Assembly (NCBI RefSeq): GCF_014696065.1
Contig: NZ_JACJPL010000027.1
Span: 62,001-126,000 of the forward strand
Direction: 5' to 3'
Length of the DNA: 64,000 nt
DNA from: Leptolyngbya sp. FACHB-261
GTDB taxonomy: Bacteria > Cyanobacteriota > Cyanobacteriia > FACHB-261
Both the position numbers and the translations under genes were made by a program. The stretch's first letter is position 1; every line of letters begins with the position of its first letter. The notes under the pieces were generated by a model that worked only from the letters and a program-made list of their open reading frames with translations, had not been told where the DNA came from and did not search any database. This document shows, piece by piece, positions 38,371-47,845 of the stretch.

Positions 38371-38739
38371 ATGCAACAGCTTTTACTGACCTTTGAACAA
38401 ATTTTCCGCCAGAAGGTTTTGATGATTGCTCTGATCAGCCTCATCCAACTATCTGGTCTATTTCTATTCTTGCAGCCTGGCTATGCAGCAGAAACTCCGG
38501 GTCAGTCCTTGAGTGCGGGTGAAAAGGTGGAGCGAGCCTACGATGGCTACAGCCAAAACTCAGGTGTGCGAGAAGAGACTTACCTACAAAAAGTAGATGC
38601 AGGTCAGGATCCTGAAAAGCTCCCCGAGCCTTACAAGCGCATCACTAGTCTCGACGGTAAAGAAGTTCCTAAAACCAGCGCCTTAGAATCAACGGTGAGC
38701 AAAGTACGAAATCTAGTAGACCGAGTAACTGAAGAGTAG
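38371..38739 (+). CDS. Small secreted or membrane-anchored hypothetical protein
   Basis: About 122 residues. I choose ATG 38371 because AGGAG lies 8 bases upstream; the open frame itself reaches 38317. The N-terminus has a hydrophobic span (V-L-M-I-A-L-I-S-L-I-Q-L-S-G-L-F-L-F-L) followed by G-Y-A-A-E, which looks like a signal peptide cut after A-A. The mature part is charged and helical (K-V-E-R-A-Y-D-G-Y, and V-S-K-V-R-N-L-V-D-R-V at the end). I do not recognise the family. A bidirectional terminator follows. Confidence 0.65.
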   Translation: MQQLLLTFEQIFRQKVLMIALISLIQLSGLFLFLQPGYAAETPGQSLSAGEKVERAYDGYSQNSGVREETYLQKVDAGQDPEKLPEPYKRITSLDGKEVPKTSALESTVSKVRNLVDRVTEE

Positions 38740-38809
38740 CCAAAACGCACTCCTAGGCCCAGCCTCGGTCATTCAATCCAAACGGGTCCAAAACGGATGC
38801 AATAAATGA

Positions 38810-38850
38810 GGCGGGTATTACCAGCAAACTTGGTTTACCCGCCTGTTTTC
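38810..38850. terminator. Bidirectional intrinsic terminator
   Basis: GGCGGGTA at 38810-38817 pairs with TACCCGCC at 38836-38843. TGTTTTC follows on the plus strand and TCATTTATT on the minus strand. It lies between the convergent small secreted protein and the DUF3352 gene. Confidence 0.8.
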
Positions 38851-38936
38851 GTTAAAACCTAGCTTTTCTCACGGCTTCTGCTGACAACGGCAATCTCCTA
38901 CAGCACTGTCGCAGTCAGCCACTCTTAACCTTGCGC

Positions 38937-40679
38937 TTAATCTAGGGCAATGAAAGTCTGGGCTCGGCGAACACCAGCAGGTCCCCCATAACTCGACAAT
39001 GCCAGCGTTTGCAGAGGGTCTAGCAGGGGAGCAACGACCTTATGGAGGGCAGCAACCACGGGAAAGCGAGACTCCAGCAATGGTAAATCGGCCTGCCAGT
39101 TCACGTACAAGTAGCCGTCATTGGGTTGGGGCAAGGCAGCAACAGCTTCTCGGAACGCAGGCGTGCTGACCAAGGCGAATTGAGACGCCCGCAGAGCCAG
39201 ATCCATTGCCTCCACAGAGCTACTAAATAGAACATAGTCTCCCAGTTCAGCGTGAACACCGACCACAGGAGCCTGTAGCACGACCGGGTCGGAGAGGGGC
39301 TCACTGTTGTCCTTACGCTTGCTGTTCTTCTGCGGCACTGGCACACTCACTAGGCGCGTCCAGACTGTAACGTTCTGATCTCCCAGTTCCAGTTGACCGA
39401 CAGTGAGCTTAGCTCGATTAAGCGCTAGACCGTCTAAGCGAGTTAGGGCTTCTTGCACCGCAACCGGGTCAGTTCGACGAGCAGCAAACACAAAGTCCGG
39501 CTGGTTATCAGCACGGCTCGGCAGCAGTCCCAGAGCATAGTCTGACGTGACCCAGGCAAAAATGTCTTGAGGCAGGTCCAGCCCCGTTCTCTCTTCTAAA
39601 TTCGTCACCCAACGGTTGAGTACGTCATCTCCTTGAACCGGAGCCAGCTCCGTCGAAACCGATTGCCAGAGCTGATTGAGGTCGCTGCCGGCCAGGGCAA
39701 GCAAGCTATTGGAGGGCAGGTAATTTAGTACAGGCGGCGGCTCAGACAGTTTGGGCGTTGCACTCACCAGAGTGTCCTTGAGTCCAGGGGCAACTAGCAC
39801 GCTTTCAGCCAGAAGGCCCGGAGCTTCGATCCCCAAGCCCACGCCAATGCCACCGGCCCAATCTTTCAGCGAGGCCTCCTCAAGACTAGGCAGAATGCCG
39901 TTGTTGCTCGCCCAGCCTGCTAACTCTGGCAGGTTTAAAAAGGCCAGAGCAACACGCCCCCGCTCCAGATTGTTCACCGCCTGCTGGTAGCTTTCTAGAC
40001 CAGTGAGTGCCAACTCAGGAACCTGCAGGTTGTTGATCGCGGCCCGCAGCACCTTGGGATGGTTGGCGAATAGCACGAAGCGCTCACCCACAACTGCGGT
40101 AGTTAAGCCAGGCTCAAGCTCGGTGCCAGTCTGCTCATAGATTACCGGTACGCCCTGATACTGCTCAAATACCAGTTCAGAACCGCCTACGGCCCGTTGC
40201 TGCCAGAACAATTGCAAAAACTCACGGCTGCGATCTGCGGCTTGAGTGGTCAAGGCCAACAGATAACCAGGCTGTTTGCCATTGTTAGTGTCACGGTCGA
40301 TATCTGGGGTCGTCACCGCGACTGTTAGCTCATCACCCAGCCAGGGGCGGACATCGCGGTCATAGTTCAGCTTGGGACCAATCAGCTGGGCTCGTAAACG
40401 TTGCCATTCCCGTTGGCTGCGGCTGCGTTCGCTGGGCTTGATTGAGAACTGGCGCAGTTGTTGCAGTCGGTCAGGATTCACCAAGAGCGAAACCACCGCA
40501 GGAGCCTGACGAGACACCAAACTGGCTGCTAGGGGAGCGGTTTTTACCCCGGTGCGCAGGGCTAGAGGGCTGCGGTTGAGCAGCCAGTAGATACCACTGC
40601 TACTGATCAGCAGCAGCACCAAGACAACAGCAGCAATTGCTAGGTAAATGGTGCGACGATTAGGGGCGCTTAACTTCAT
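38937..40679 (-). CDS. DUF3352 domain membrane-anchored protein
   Basis: About 580 residues from the ATG at 40679; the frame is open 36 bases further. An N-terminal span (Y-L-A-I-A-A-V-V-L-V-L-L-L-I-S-S-S) anchors a large soluble region likely outside the cytoplasmic membrane. The order of blocks (A-P-A-V-V-S-L-L-V-N-P, W-L-G-D-E-L-T-V-A-V, G-V-P-V-I-Y, then L-P-x-N-S-L-L-A-L-A-G) matches DUF3352, a family common in cyanobacteria with no assigned function. No catalytic motif is evident. Confidence 0.8.
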   Translation of the reverse strand: MKLSAPNRRTIYLAIAAVVLVLLLISSSGIYWLLNRSPLALRTGVKTAPLAASLVSRQAPAVVSLLVNPDRLQQLRQFSIKPSERSRSQREWQRLRAQLIGPKLNYDRDVRPWLGDELTVAVTTPDIDRDTNNGKQPGYLLALTTQAADRSREFLQLFWQQRAVGGSELVFEQYQGVPVIYEQTGTELEPGLTTAVVGERFVLFANHPKVLRAAINNLQVPELALTGLESYQQAVNNLERGRVALAFLNLPELAGWASNNGILPSLEEASLKDWAGGIGVGLGIEAPGLLAESVLVAPGLKDTLVSATPKLSEPPPVLNYLPSNSLLALAGSDLNQLWQSVSTELAPVQGDDVLNRWVTNLEERTGLDLPQDIFAWVTSDYALGLLPSRADNQPDFVFAARRTDPVAVQEALTRLDGLALNRAKLTVGQLELGDQNVTVWTRLVSVPVPQKNSKRKDNSEPLSDPVVLQAPVVGVHAELGDYVLFSSSVEAMDLALRASQFALVSTPAFREAVAALPQPNDGYLYVNWQADLPLLESRFPVVAALHKVVAPLLDPLQTLALSSYGGPAGVRRAQTFIALD

Positions 40680-40987
40680 CGCGGCAAGCTCAAGACAGCA
40701 CAGAGGTTGGCCCACGGAGAACGGATGCCAACCTAGAGCCTATCTGAAAAACGAGCAGAATTGGTTTTTCTAGGGCTCCTGTCGTCATCTTTGGCGCTTA
40801 GCAGCTCAACCTCAGCTGAAACAGGTTCGAGCCAGTCATCAACTAGCCGCGACTGATGTCAATCGGATAAAGTGCCAGCCGGACAATTTGCCAAGTCAGC
40901 GTGCGAAAGCAGCCTGAAGCGGTCACAATCTTGGAGTGGACTCCGCTTGAGGGTTCCACTTGGCTCTTTGTCTGCCGCCCTTTATGT
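40680..40987. other. Intergenic region between divergent genes
   Basis: About 300 bases upstream of both the DUF3352 gene (minus) and the next hypothetical gene (plus). The frame of the plus-strand gene is open to 40901, but I place its start at 40988. No clear promoter or repeat is visible. Confidence 0.3.
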
Positions 40988-41389
40988 ATGACGCAGCAAC
41001 CCAGCACAAGCAGGCCTGAGGCCAGCCCACAGGCCAATCTACAGGTCAATACACAGCTCCCCAACGTCTCTTCCGGGTCAACACGAATGGTCAAGCCAAC
41101 CGATGAAGCAGTGGGAGCCCTACGGCAGGCGGACCAGTCCCTATACAACCAGATGGCGTTGGAGATTTGGTCTCTGCTCAAGACCACCGATAATTCAACT
41201 CCGGGCTTCTGGAACCGTTTTATGCACAATCGGCAAGCGGGACTCAAGCAATTTCTAGATCAAAAATCGCGTCCAGCAGACATTCCGGAGCCAGGTACGC
41301 ACGAGCCTGAGCAGTCTGAGCCCAGCTACTCTGAGCCAGCCAGCGCTCAGCTTGACGCGCAGGGCGAGAACCTACCTAACCAGCATTAG
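40988..41389 (+). CDS. Conserved-looking hypothetical protein (about 133 aa)
   Basis: I start at ATG 40988 (M-T-Q-Q-P-S), although the frame is open upstream. Residues about 32-95 look like a compact helical domain (P-T-D-E-A-V-G-A-L-R-Q-A-D-Q-S-L then L-E-I-W-S-L-L-K and W-N-R-F-M-H-N-R-Q). Both ends are low-complexity, the tail being rich in Glu, Pro and Ser. No membrane span or signal peptide is seen. The family is not recognised. An antisense frame on the minus strand is a shadow. Confidence 0.6.
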   Translation: MTQQPSTSRPEASPQANLQVNTQLPNVSSGSTRMVKPTDEAVGALRQADQSLYNQMALEIWSLLKTTDNSTPGFWNRFMHNRQAGLKQFLDQKSRPADIPEPGTHEPEQSEPSYSEPASAQLDAQGENLPNQH

Positions 41390-41500
41390 CCCAAGTCAAG
41401 CAGGGAGCCAACCAAGGATTGGACAGGGATTCGAGCTAGCGTAGTTTTTAATAGTTCTTGATTGTCTTGTCTCTAGCTTGTCTTAAGCCCTGGTGCCCCC

Positions 41501-41869
41501 ATGTCTGCCGATTCCATTCGTGAAATCAGTGTCGAAGAATTTGCCCAGCGTTATGCTGCCGATAGCTCTGCTACTGGGCAGGAGTCCCAACTACCTCAGT
41601 TAGTTGATGTGCGGGAGCCTGGAGAGTTAGAGCTGGCCCAACTGGACGGCTTCATTAATCTGCCGCTGAGTCAGTTTGCTGAGTGGTCAGGTCAGATTCA
41701 AAACCATCTGGACCCAGCGCGCGAGACGATTGTGATGTGCCATCACGGTATGCGCTCTGCTCAGATGTGCTACTGGCTAGCCAGCCAGGGCTTTACTAAC
41801 GTGCAAAACCTGGCTGGGGGCATTGCTGCCTACTCCCAACGGGTTGATGCTTCAGTGCCCCAGTATTAA
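41501..41869 (+). CDS. Rhodanese-like sulfurtransferase
   Basis: 122 residues, a single rhodanese domain. The opening I-S-V-E-E-F and L-V-D-V-R-E-P-G-E are typical, and the active-site loop M-C-H-H-G-M-R-S carries the catalytic Cys80. Single-domain rhodaneses pass sulfane sulfur between proteins or to cyanide. It is a stand-alone gene, so its partner is not indicated. Confidence 0.93.
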   Translation: MSADSIREISVEEFAQRYAADSSATGQESQLPQLVDVREPGELELAQLDGFINLPLSQFAEWSGQIQNHLDPARETIVMCHHGMRSAQMCYWLASQGFTNVQNLAGGIAAYSQRVDASVPQY

Positions 41870-41952
41870 ACACCATCATTAGGCGAGTATTAGGCGCCTT
41901 AGGCTTAGAACAGGCTTAGAAGAAGTATTAGAAGCCTCTAACTAGAAACTAG

Positions 41953-43014
41953 CTAGCGAGAGCGGCGGACCACGGCACCCGGACAGGCATTGTCAGCCTG
42001 GGGACCTGTAAGCGGAGGCGGTGCAGATTCTTGCCGGTAGTAGATTACTCGGGCATCGACATTTTGGGCACGTAAGTAGTCTTTGACCAATTCGACATCC
42101 CGACGACTACCGGAATCTGCAACCTGGATGAAGGTGCCCAACCGAGAAGTTTGGAAGCAAGCCCGAGGATAGGCGCGTCGCACCCGTGCCAGGGTATCAA
42201 CCGAGCCTGTCGGAACTGCCGTAACGTAGCGATTGGGAGAGCGAGGCGGCGGTGTTGAAGGCTCACTGAGCACGGGCAGGCTCACAGACGTGGGCGAAGG
42301 ACCAGGAGCGCGTGTGGAAGAATAGTAGGCTTCGGTGGGCAGGACGTTACTGGATAGGGGCGGGTTGGTCGAATACAAACTGCTAGGAGTAGCAACCCCA
42401 GCGCCAGCGCCAGCGCCGGCACCCAGGCGGCTGATTTCTATTTCGTTGCCTGACGTCAGTGGCGCAAAGCTGGAATCGGAGCTACCCAAGGCTAAGGGTG
42501 TAGCGGGAATGCTCGTGTTGGCGGTATTCCCGCTAGGGCCTATCGGGATGCCAGGGCCAGGATCGTTGGGCAGAGTTTCAAGTGGCAGGGAGGGCACCGA
42601 CAGAGTTGTGGTGGCGGCGCTAGCGTTGTCGATCTGAGCTGTGAGCCCCTGCCGCTGCAACTGGTCACGCAAAACAAAGGCATTGGATTGCTGCGCAAAA
42701 CGCCCTGCTTGAATCACGGCAGGAAAGCTGCGGCGGTCAATGAAAGCATCTGGCCGGATTTGCCGAACCTGTTGTAGCGTTAACGGGTCAGAGCCAGAGA
42801 CAAAAACTCGATAGGCTCCCACGACGCTGGGCAGAGGTGCGTAGGGCGTGCTGTAGGGAGAAGCAGAAGCAGGCGGCGCTAGATTCTCAGTGCCAGGATA
42901 AAAGGTGGTTTGCGCTAGAAGTGGCTCAGTCGCGCTGGATAACAGCAGGGGAGCTAATGCCAAAGGCAGCATGGTTGCTGCTGATATCGTTGCAGTCTGC
43001 CAATTTCTGGCCAT
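41953..43014 (-). CDS. Exported protein with two SPOR-like repeats
   Basis: About 353 residues from ATG 43014, chosen because GGGGAG lies 7 bases upstream; the frame is open to 43053. A signal peptide (M-L-P-L-A-L-A-P-L-L-L-S-S) precedes a Pro/Ser/Thr-rich protein. Two similar regions (Y-R-V-F-V-S-G... about 68-130 and R-Y-V-T-A-V-P... about 262-330) each have the R-x-x-x-P-x-A-x pattern and an R-D-x-L/V-E-L-V-K helix, as in SPOR-type peptidoglycan-binding repeats. A G-A-G-A-G-A-G run and a Pro-rich linker separate them. It is probably periplasmic. Confidence 0.65.
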   Translation of the reverse strand: MARNWQTATISAATMLPLALAPLLLSSATEPLLAQTTFYPGTENLAPPASASPYSTPYAPLPSVVGAYRVFVSGSDPLTLQQVRQIRPDAFIDRRSFPAVIQAGRFAQQSNAFVLRDQLQRQGLTAQIDNASAATTTLSVPSLPLETLPNDPGPGIPIGPSGNTANTSIPATPLALGSSDSSFAPLTSGNEIEISRLGAGAGAGAGVATPSSLYSTNPPLSSNVLPTEAYYSSTRAPGPSPTSVSLPVLSEPSTPPPRSPNRYVTAVPTGSVDTLARVRRAYPRACFQTSRLGTFIQVADSGSRRDVELVKDYLRAQNVDARVIYYRQESAPPPLTGPQADNACPGAVVRRSR

Positions 43015-43319
43015 GACACATCTCCCCACAAATTGCGTATTGGTTTTGTGCAATTTTTGCAGTCAGTCTATCACGCTCAATCGCAAGCGCAAGCGCAACT
43101 GCGGGCAAAAGTGAAGCCTCTGAAGTTGCGCTTAAATTTGAGCTGTGGATTCGGTTTATGAACTTGAGTCAGGGAATAAACACGGAATAGCCCCACTCAC
43201 CCGAAGCACCCTAACAAACTCAAAGTCTGTCAATGGCACTCCAGCCAGTGGGGCCGAGAACTACGCCAGGAAACAGGGTTGGAACTGCCTCAGAGCACAG
43301 TTGCCTTAAGACGTCAGCC
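43015..43319. other. Intergenic region 3' of apcD with long-armed hairpin
   Basis: About 300 bases between apcD and the SPOR-like gene, both on the minus strand. GCCCCACT near 43191-43198 pairs with AGTGGGGC near 43246-43253. It has no strong T-run, so it may be a weak terminator or a mRNA 3' structure. Confidence 0.35.
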
Positions 43320-43805
43320 CTAAGACATCGACTGAATAATGTAGTCGAAGTAGGGAGCTGTTGCGACCGCATCTTCTTCGCTCAACAGCGCCAATGACGC
43401 CTGTTTTAGACAGCGAATCGCTTCAACCATACCGGGTACTGGTACACCCAGAGAGTTGTACATTTCGCGTACGCCGATCAAACCGATCTTTTCAATCGGT
43501 CCCTTGTCGCCAGCCAGCACGCCGTAGGTGATCAGGCGCATGTACCAACCGTAGTCGCGCAAGCAGAGAGCTCGCTGCCGTTCGCCGTAGGCGTTGCCAC
43601 CTGGCGAGATGAAATCTGGGCGTTTTTTCCAGAGTTCACCGCTAGCCTGCTTGACAATCTTGCTCTCGTTTTCAGCCAGAGTAGACGCAATGCGAATGCG
43701 CTGACTGCCAGTGACTAGGAAGTCCCGGATGTTCTGGAGTTCATCCAGCGTCGGATAACGGAGTTCATCGTCTGCTTGAAGAAGAATTTGGCTAACTACA
43801 CTCAT
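43320..43805 (-). CDS. apcD: Allophycocyanin-B alpha chain
   Basis: 161 residues from ATG 43805 ([10 protein letters not shown]), the family's normal length. The frame upstream begins with TTG at 43817, which I reject. The chromophore Cys81 is in R-A-L-C-L-R-D with the usual G-G-N-A-Y-G-E-R before it, and D-Y-I-I-Q-S-M-S ends the chain. The sequence pattern ([16 protein letters not shown]) fits ApcD rather than ApcA or ApcF. ApcD is a terminal emitter in the phycobilisome core that hands energy mainly to photosystem I. It stands alone, away from an apcAB operon, as is usual for this gene. Confidence 0.95.
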   Translation of the reverse strand: MSVVSQILLQADDELRYPTLDELQNIRDFLVTGSQRIRIASTLAENESKIVKQASGELWKKRPDFISPGGNAYGERQRALCLRDYGWYMRLITYGVLAGDKGPIEKIGLIGVREMYNSLGVPVPGMVEAIRCLKQASLALLSEEDAVATAPYFDYIIQSMS

Positions 43806-43972
43806 GACTATCGACAATGCCTCTTGAGATAGCAGAAGGTACGCGGGTCGTAGAATGATCTACAAGAAATCCCTAAAGCGCTGACGCTACTGTTTTTCGT
43901 CATTCTACCGTTTGCCTTCCCCCTGGAGAAGTGTTCTAGTCCACGGCTTTGTGATGGATGCTGACAACCCGC

Positions 43973-46900
43973 TCAATGTTGGCTAGTTGCACGTCCGGTC
44001 AGACTGGCGATTAGCTCAACGAGCTCAGTAGGGTTGACGGGTTTGGCCAAATGACTTTGAAAACCAGCCTGCAAAGCGCGTTCTCGATCTTGTTTACGGG
44101 TGTAAGCAGTTAGAGCTACTGCTGGGATTTTACCGCCCTGGCCCAACTCCAGAGCCCGTACCTTGTGAATTAGGGCATAGCCATCTTCATTGGGCATGCC
44201 AATATCGCTAAGTAAGATGTCAGGGGGAACTCGCTTCAGAGCAGATAGCGCTTCAACGACAGAAGCAGCAGCTATCACCTCAGCGCCATTCACCGTTAAG
44301 GCTGTAACCAGCAAGTCTCGGGCATCGGCTTCATCGTCGACTACTAATACTCGCAAGCCGCTCAAGGAAGGGGCTTTGTCATAGCTAAGACTAAGCTCAG
44401 GCTCAGGTTGAGCTAGCTGCGCTGGCTGTGTTGTGGCCAGGCATGGCAGTTGTACGCTAAAAGTTGTCCCCTGACCCGGCCCTGCGCTATCGACCGCAAC
44501 GGTACCGCCGTGAAGTTCGACCAAGTGGCGGACAATTGCTAACCCCAAGCCCAAACCGCCGTGGTTACGAGTTGTGGCACTATCCGCCTGTCGAAAGCGG
44601 TCGAAGACGAACGGCAAGAACTCGCTTGGGATGCCAATGCCAGTGTCTTGAACCTGAATCTGCACTTGCGAGGCCAAACGCCCTAACCGGACCTCAACCC
44701 ACCCACCTTGGGGCGTGAACTTTACGGCATTAGAGAGCAGATTCCACACGACCTGTTGTAAGCGGCTAGCGTCGCCTCGGACCAGAAGGACTTCTGCTTG
44801 ACGTTGATAACTCAGGGTAATTTGTTTGGCTTCTGCTGTGGGGCGAATGGTTTCAATGGCTGTTTCTAAAACCGAACTTAAATTGCAGGGCTGAATCTCC
44901 AAGCGGAGCTGGCCCTGAATAATGCGTGAGACGTCGAGCAAGTCGTCGATCAATTGAGCTTGCGCCCGAGCATTGCGTTCGATCGTTTCCAGCGCGCGGG
45001 CAGTGGTATCAGGATTCAGCCTGCCGCGACGCAACAGTTGCGCCCAGCCCAACATGCCATTCAGAGGCGTGCGAATTTCGTGGGAGAGCACCGAGAGAAA
45101 TTCATCCTTCAAGCGATTGGCGGCTTCTGCTTCTCGACGGGCGGCTTGCTCACGCACCAGTAGTTGATCTTTTTGCTGATTGGCGGCTTCAAGTTGGGCG
45201 GTGCGCTCGTTGATGCGTTGCTCCAATTGGGCGTTGAGGGTTTGAATTTCAGCCTCAGCCGCTTTGCGCTGGGTAATATCTTGAACTAGGGCAACGAAGT
45301 AATCAATGGAACCGTCAAGATTGCGCAGACAGCGCGTAGAGATGCTGGCGTAAACCGCGGTGCCATCTTTGCGAATGAATCGTTTATCGATTGAGTAGCC
45401 TTCCTGCTCGCCGCTCAAAACCCGATTGAACTGGGCGACATCGGCTTCCATGTCTTCAGGATGCGTCAGTTCCACCCAGGTCATCCGCATGAGTTCGGAG
45501 CGGGAATAACCGAAAAACTCGCACAGTTTGTCATTCACCTCGATCCAGCCCTTCTCCAGGGAGGTGATTGCAATGCCAATCAGCGGCAGTTCAAAGTAAC
45601 TGCGGAAGCGTTCTTCACTGCGGCGCAGGGCTTGCTCTGCTCGTATTTGCTCGGCAATTCGCTGCTCCAGGCTGGTGTTAACGGTCTGCAGCTCAGCCGT
45701 TCGCGCTTCGACTCGCTGTTCTAACTCGGCCTGCACCCGTTGCAAGGCTTGCTCAATCTGCTTGCGTTCGCTGATGTCGTAGAACGTCACGACCCCTGCA
45801 ACGATTTGCCCTTCCTGGTCCCGGATGGGAGCTGAATTCACATGCAGGGTTGCGTAGGTGCCGTCCCCACGCAGAATCGTGATCTCCTCGCCAAGCACCA
45901 CCTCGCCTCTCTGAATGGAACGGCTCAGTGGCCACTCGTCGGGGTGATAGGGCTGCCCATCGTCATGAAAGCCCGGGTAGACCGAATATTGCTCGACCCC
46001 TGTGGCGGCTAGAAACGAACGTCGCCAAATCTGCTCGACCTGGTCATTACCCAAAATCAGCCTGCCCGAGGGGGCTTCAGCAAGCATCACGCCAGCTGGC
46101 ATCTGCTGCAACACCGCTTGCAGTAAACGGCGTTCGTCTTGCCATTGCTTCAGTAAGTGCTCGCGTTCGGCTTCGGCCCGCTTTTGTTGGGTGATGTTGA
46201 TCGAGGTACCGGCCAGCAAGCGCCGCCCTAGAGCATCTTGCATTGGAAATTTGAAAGACAGCCAGTAATGCTCACCGTCCTCACTGCGCGAAGTTTCTAA
46301 GCGCTCAATCGCTTGTTCTCCAGCCAGGGCTGCTAGGTCGTTGTCCCGAACTTGCTGTGCGGTTTCACTCGGAAAAAAGTCAAAATCTGTTTTGCCCAGC
46401 CATTCTCCTGCCGGTCGGTTGAACAAATGCTCAGCCAGACGATTGACATAGAGATAACGCCCTGCTTCATCCTTGATGAAAGCGGTAGCAGGGATATTGC
46501 TCATGAAGTTCTGGAATAGTTTCTGACTTTCCCGCAAAGCAGTTTCAGCCCGTTTGCGTTCGGTCAGGTTCAAAGTAAAGCAAACTGTGAGGCTCGATGA
46601 GGTTTCTAAACGGGCACCGCCAATTAGCACCGGTACCCGGCTACCATCCTTACGGACAAACTCTTTCTCAAAGGGTCTGAATGCCCCCGTGCGCTCTATT
46701 TCTCGTTGGGCTCGCTCATCTAGTTGCAGATGTTCTTGGGGCGTGATTGCGGCCCACTGCACTTTGCCAGAACACAGTTCTGCACGGCTATAGCCCACGA
46801 TGGCGAGGAAGGCGTCGTTGGCGTCAGTGATATAACCCTTAGAATCCGAAAAGTTGATGCCAATAATGTTGGACTCCACTACGCACCGAAAACGGGCTTC

Positions 46901-47662
46901 ACTAGCCCTTAGCGCATCCTCAGCCTGCTTACGCTCGGTGACATCAGTGAGCATGGCCAGTACGCCTAAAAACTCACCGCTACTGCTGAGGATCGGATTG
47001 GAAGAAACAATCGCCCAAAAATCAGAGCCGTCTTTGTGACGATAGCGAAAATCAAATTGCTCCCTGATGCCCTGCTGACGGCGTTTTAGATTGCGTTGTG
47101 CTTGAGGCTGAACTGCCTCATCCATAAAGTCAAAGATCGAGCGGCCCAGCATTTCTTCGACGCGGTAGCCCAACATCTGAGCCAAGCGTTGATTGACATA
47201 CTCGGTGTATCCCTGAGCGTCAAAAGCCCAGATTCCTTCATAAGCAGTGTCAATAATGCGGCGATAGCGTTCTTCACTTAACTGCAGTGATTTCAAACTG
47301 GCCTGTGAGCGCTGTTGGCCCCTGCGAGCCCGGGCATTGAGCAAGCTCAGCAGCAACGTCACCAGCACAAATAAGCCCAAACGAACCCAGTCAGTCAAAC
47401 GCAACTGGCTGAGGCCAGCTAGCCCGGCATCAGGGGCAACGACAAAACAAAGCGTTGCCAGCGTTGACAACCCAATTGCTAGCAAGGCCGATCTTAAGCC
47501 GCCGTACCCAGTCGAGACCGCAACAGCTGTATAGAACAGAGCAAATGTGGTCAGGTCCAGCAGGCGTTGGAGCAGCAGCGTCAGCAACAGCGCTAGCCCA
47601 ACGGTCAGCACTGCAATACCGGATTGCAGTAGCTGAGAGCGGATCAGTCTGAGCATATTCAA
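43973..47662 (-). CDS. Hybrid sensor histidine kinase (DUF4118-5xPAS-HK-REC)
   Basis: 1229 residues. N-terminal membrane part (1-110) of four hydrophobic spans resembles the KdpD-type DUF4118 region. Five PAS domains follow at about 130-245, 255-370, 375-490, 505-630 and 680-800. A coiled helix leads to the HisKA box (S-H-E-I-R-T-P, His near 860), the ATPase with N-x-x-x-N-A-V-K-F-T and G-L-G-L-G-L-A-I-V, and a C-terminal receiver with phospho-acceptor Asp near 1152 (L-L-S-D-I-G-M-P) and Lys in A-K-P-V. All catalytic residues look intact. No cognate output gene is adjacent. The number of PAS domains suggests several inputs, but the ligands cannot be read. Confidence 0.9.
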   Translation of the reverse strand: MNMLRLIRSQLLQSGIAVLTVGLALLLTLLLQRLLDLTTFALFYTAVAVSTGYGGLRSALLAIGLSTLATLCFVVAPDAGLAGLSQLRLTDWVRLGLFVLVTLLLSLLNARARRGQQRSQASLKSLQLSEERYRRIIDTAYEGIWAFDAQGYTEYVNQRLAQMLGYRVEEMLGRSIFDFMDEAVQPQAQRNLKRRQQGIREQFDFRYRHKDGSDFWAIVSSNPILSSSGEFLGVLAMLTDVTERKQAEDALRASEARFRCVVESNIIGINFSDSKGYITDANDAFLAIVGYSRAELCSGKVQWAAITPQEHLQLDERAQREIERTGAFRPFEKEFVRKDGSRVPVLIGGARLETSSSLTVCFTLNLTERKRAETALRESQKLFQNFMSNIPATAFIKDEAGRYLYVNRLAEHLFNRPAGEWLGKTDFDFFPSETAQQVRDNDLAALAGEQAIERLETSRSEDGEHYWLSFKFPMQDALGRRLLAGTSINITQQKRAEAEREHLLKQWQDERRLLQAVLQQMPAGVMLAEAPSGRLILGNDQVEQIWRRSFLAATGVEQYSVYPGFHDDGQPYHPDEWPLSRSIQRGEVVLGEEITILRGDGTYATLHVNSAPIRDQEGQIVAGVVTFYDISERKQIEQALQRVQAELEQRVEARTAELQTVNTSLEQRIAEQIRAEQALRRSEERFRSYFELPLIGIAITSLEKGWIEVNDKLCEFFGYSRSELMRMTWVELTHPEDMEADVAQFNRVLSGEQEGYSIDKRFIRKDGTAVYASISTRCLRNLDGSIDYFVALVQDITQRKAAEAEIQTLNAQLEQRINERTAQLEAANQQKDQLLVREQAARREAEAANRLKDEFLSVLSHEIRTPLNGMLGWAQLLRRGRLNPDTTARALETIERNARAQAQLIDDLLDVSRIIQGQLRLEIQPCNLSSVLETAIETIRPTAEAKQITLSYQRQAEVLLVRGDASRLQQVVWNLLSNAVKFTPQGGWVEVRLGRLASQVQIQVQDTGIGIPSEFLPFVFDRFRQADSATTRNHGGLGLGLAIVRHLVELHGGTVAVDSAGPGQGTTFSVQLPCLATTQPAQLAQPEPELSLSYDKAPSLSGLRVLVVDDEADARDLLVTALTVNGAEVIAAASVVEALSALKRVPPDILLSDIGMPNEDGYALIHKVRALELGQGGKIPAVALTAYTRKQDRERALQAGFQSHLAKPVNPTELVELIASLTGRATSQH

Positions 47663-47845
47663 TCGTTGGCCACTTCTTTGGCTGTGTCTTGCGCTGTATC
47701 TCTCTTAGTAGAAATCAGGAAGTGCTAACCCAAGCAAGTGTCCTTAGGAGGATCCGCAATTGAATTCACCCCGCTTCAGAAAGATTTAGCCGCTTGCTGG
47801 GACAGACTTGTTGAGACAGTCTTTTGGGATAGAGCATTATTGCCT

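Noticed and set aside
40843-41247. Minus-strand frame of 134 codons opposite the hypothetical gene at 40988-41389
   Set aside because: No recognisable protein pattern; the plus strand has a compact helical domain and a sensible start.
43191-43253. Possible tRNA gene in the GC-rich hairpin 3' of apcD
   Set aside because: It has a stem at the ends but no T-loop TTC motif or anticodon arm; I found no tRNA elsewhere either.
43850-43863. Small palindrome GTAGAATGATCTAC upstream of apcD as an operator
   Set aside because: Only five paired bases per arm; too weak without conservation data.
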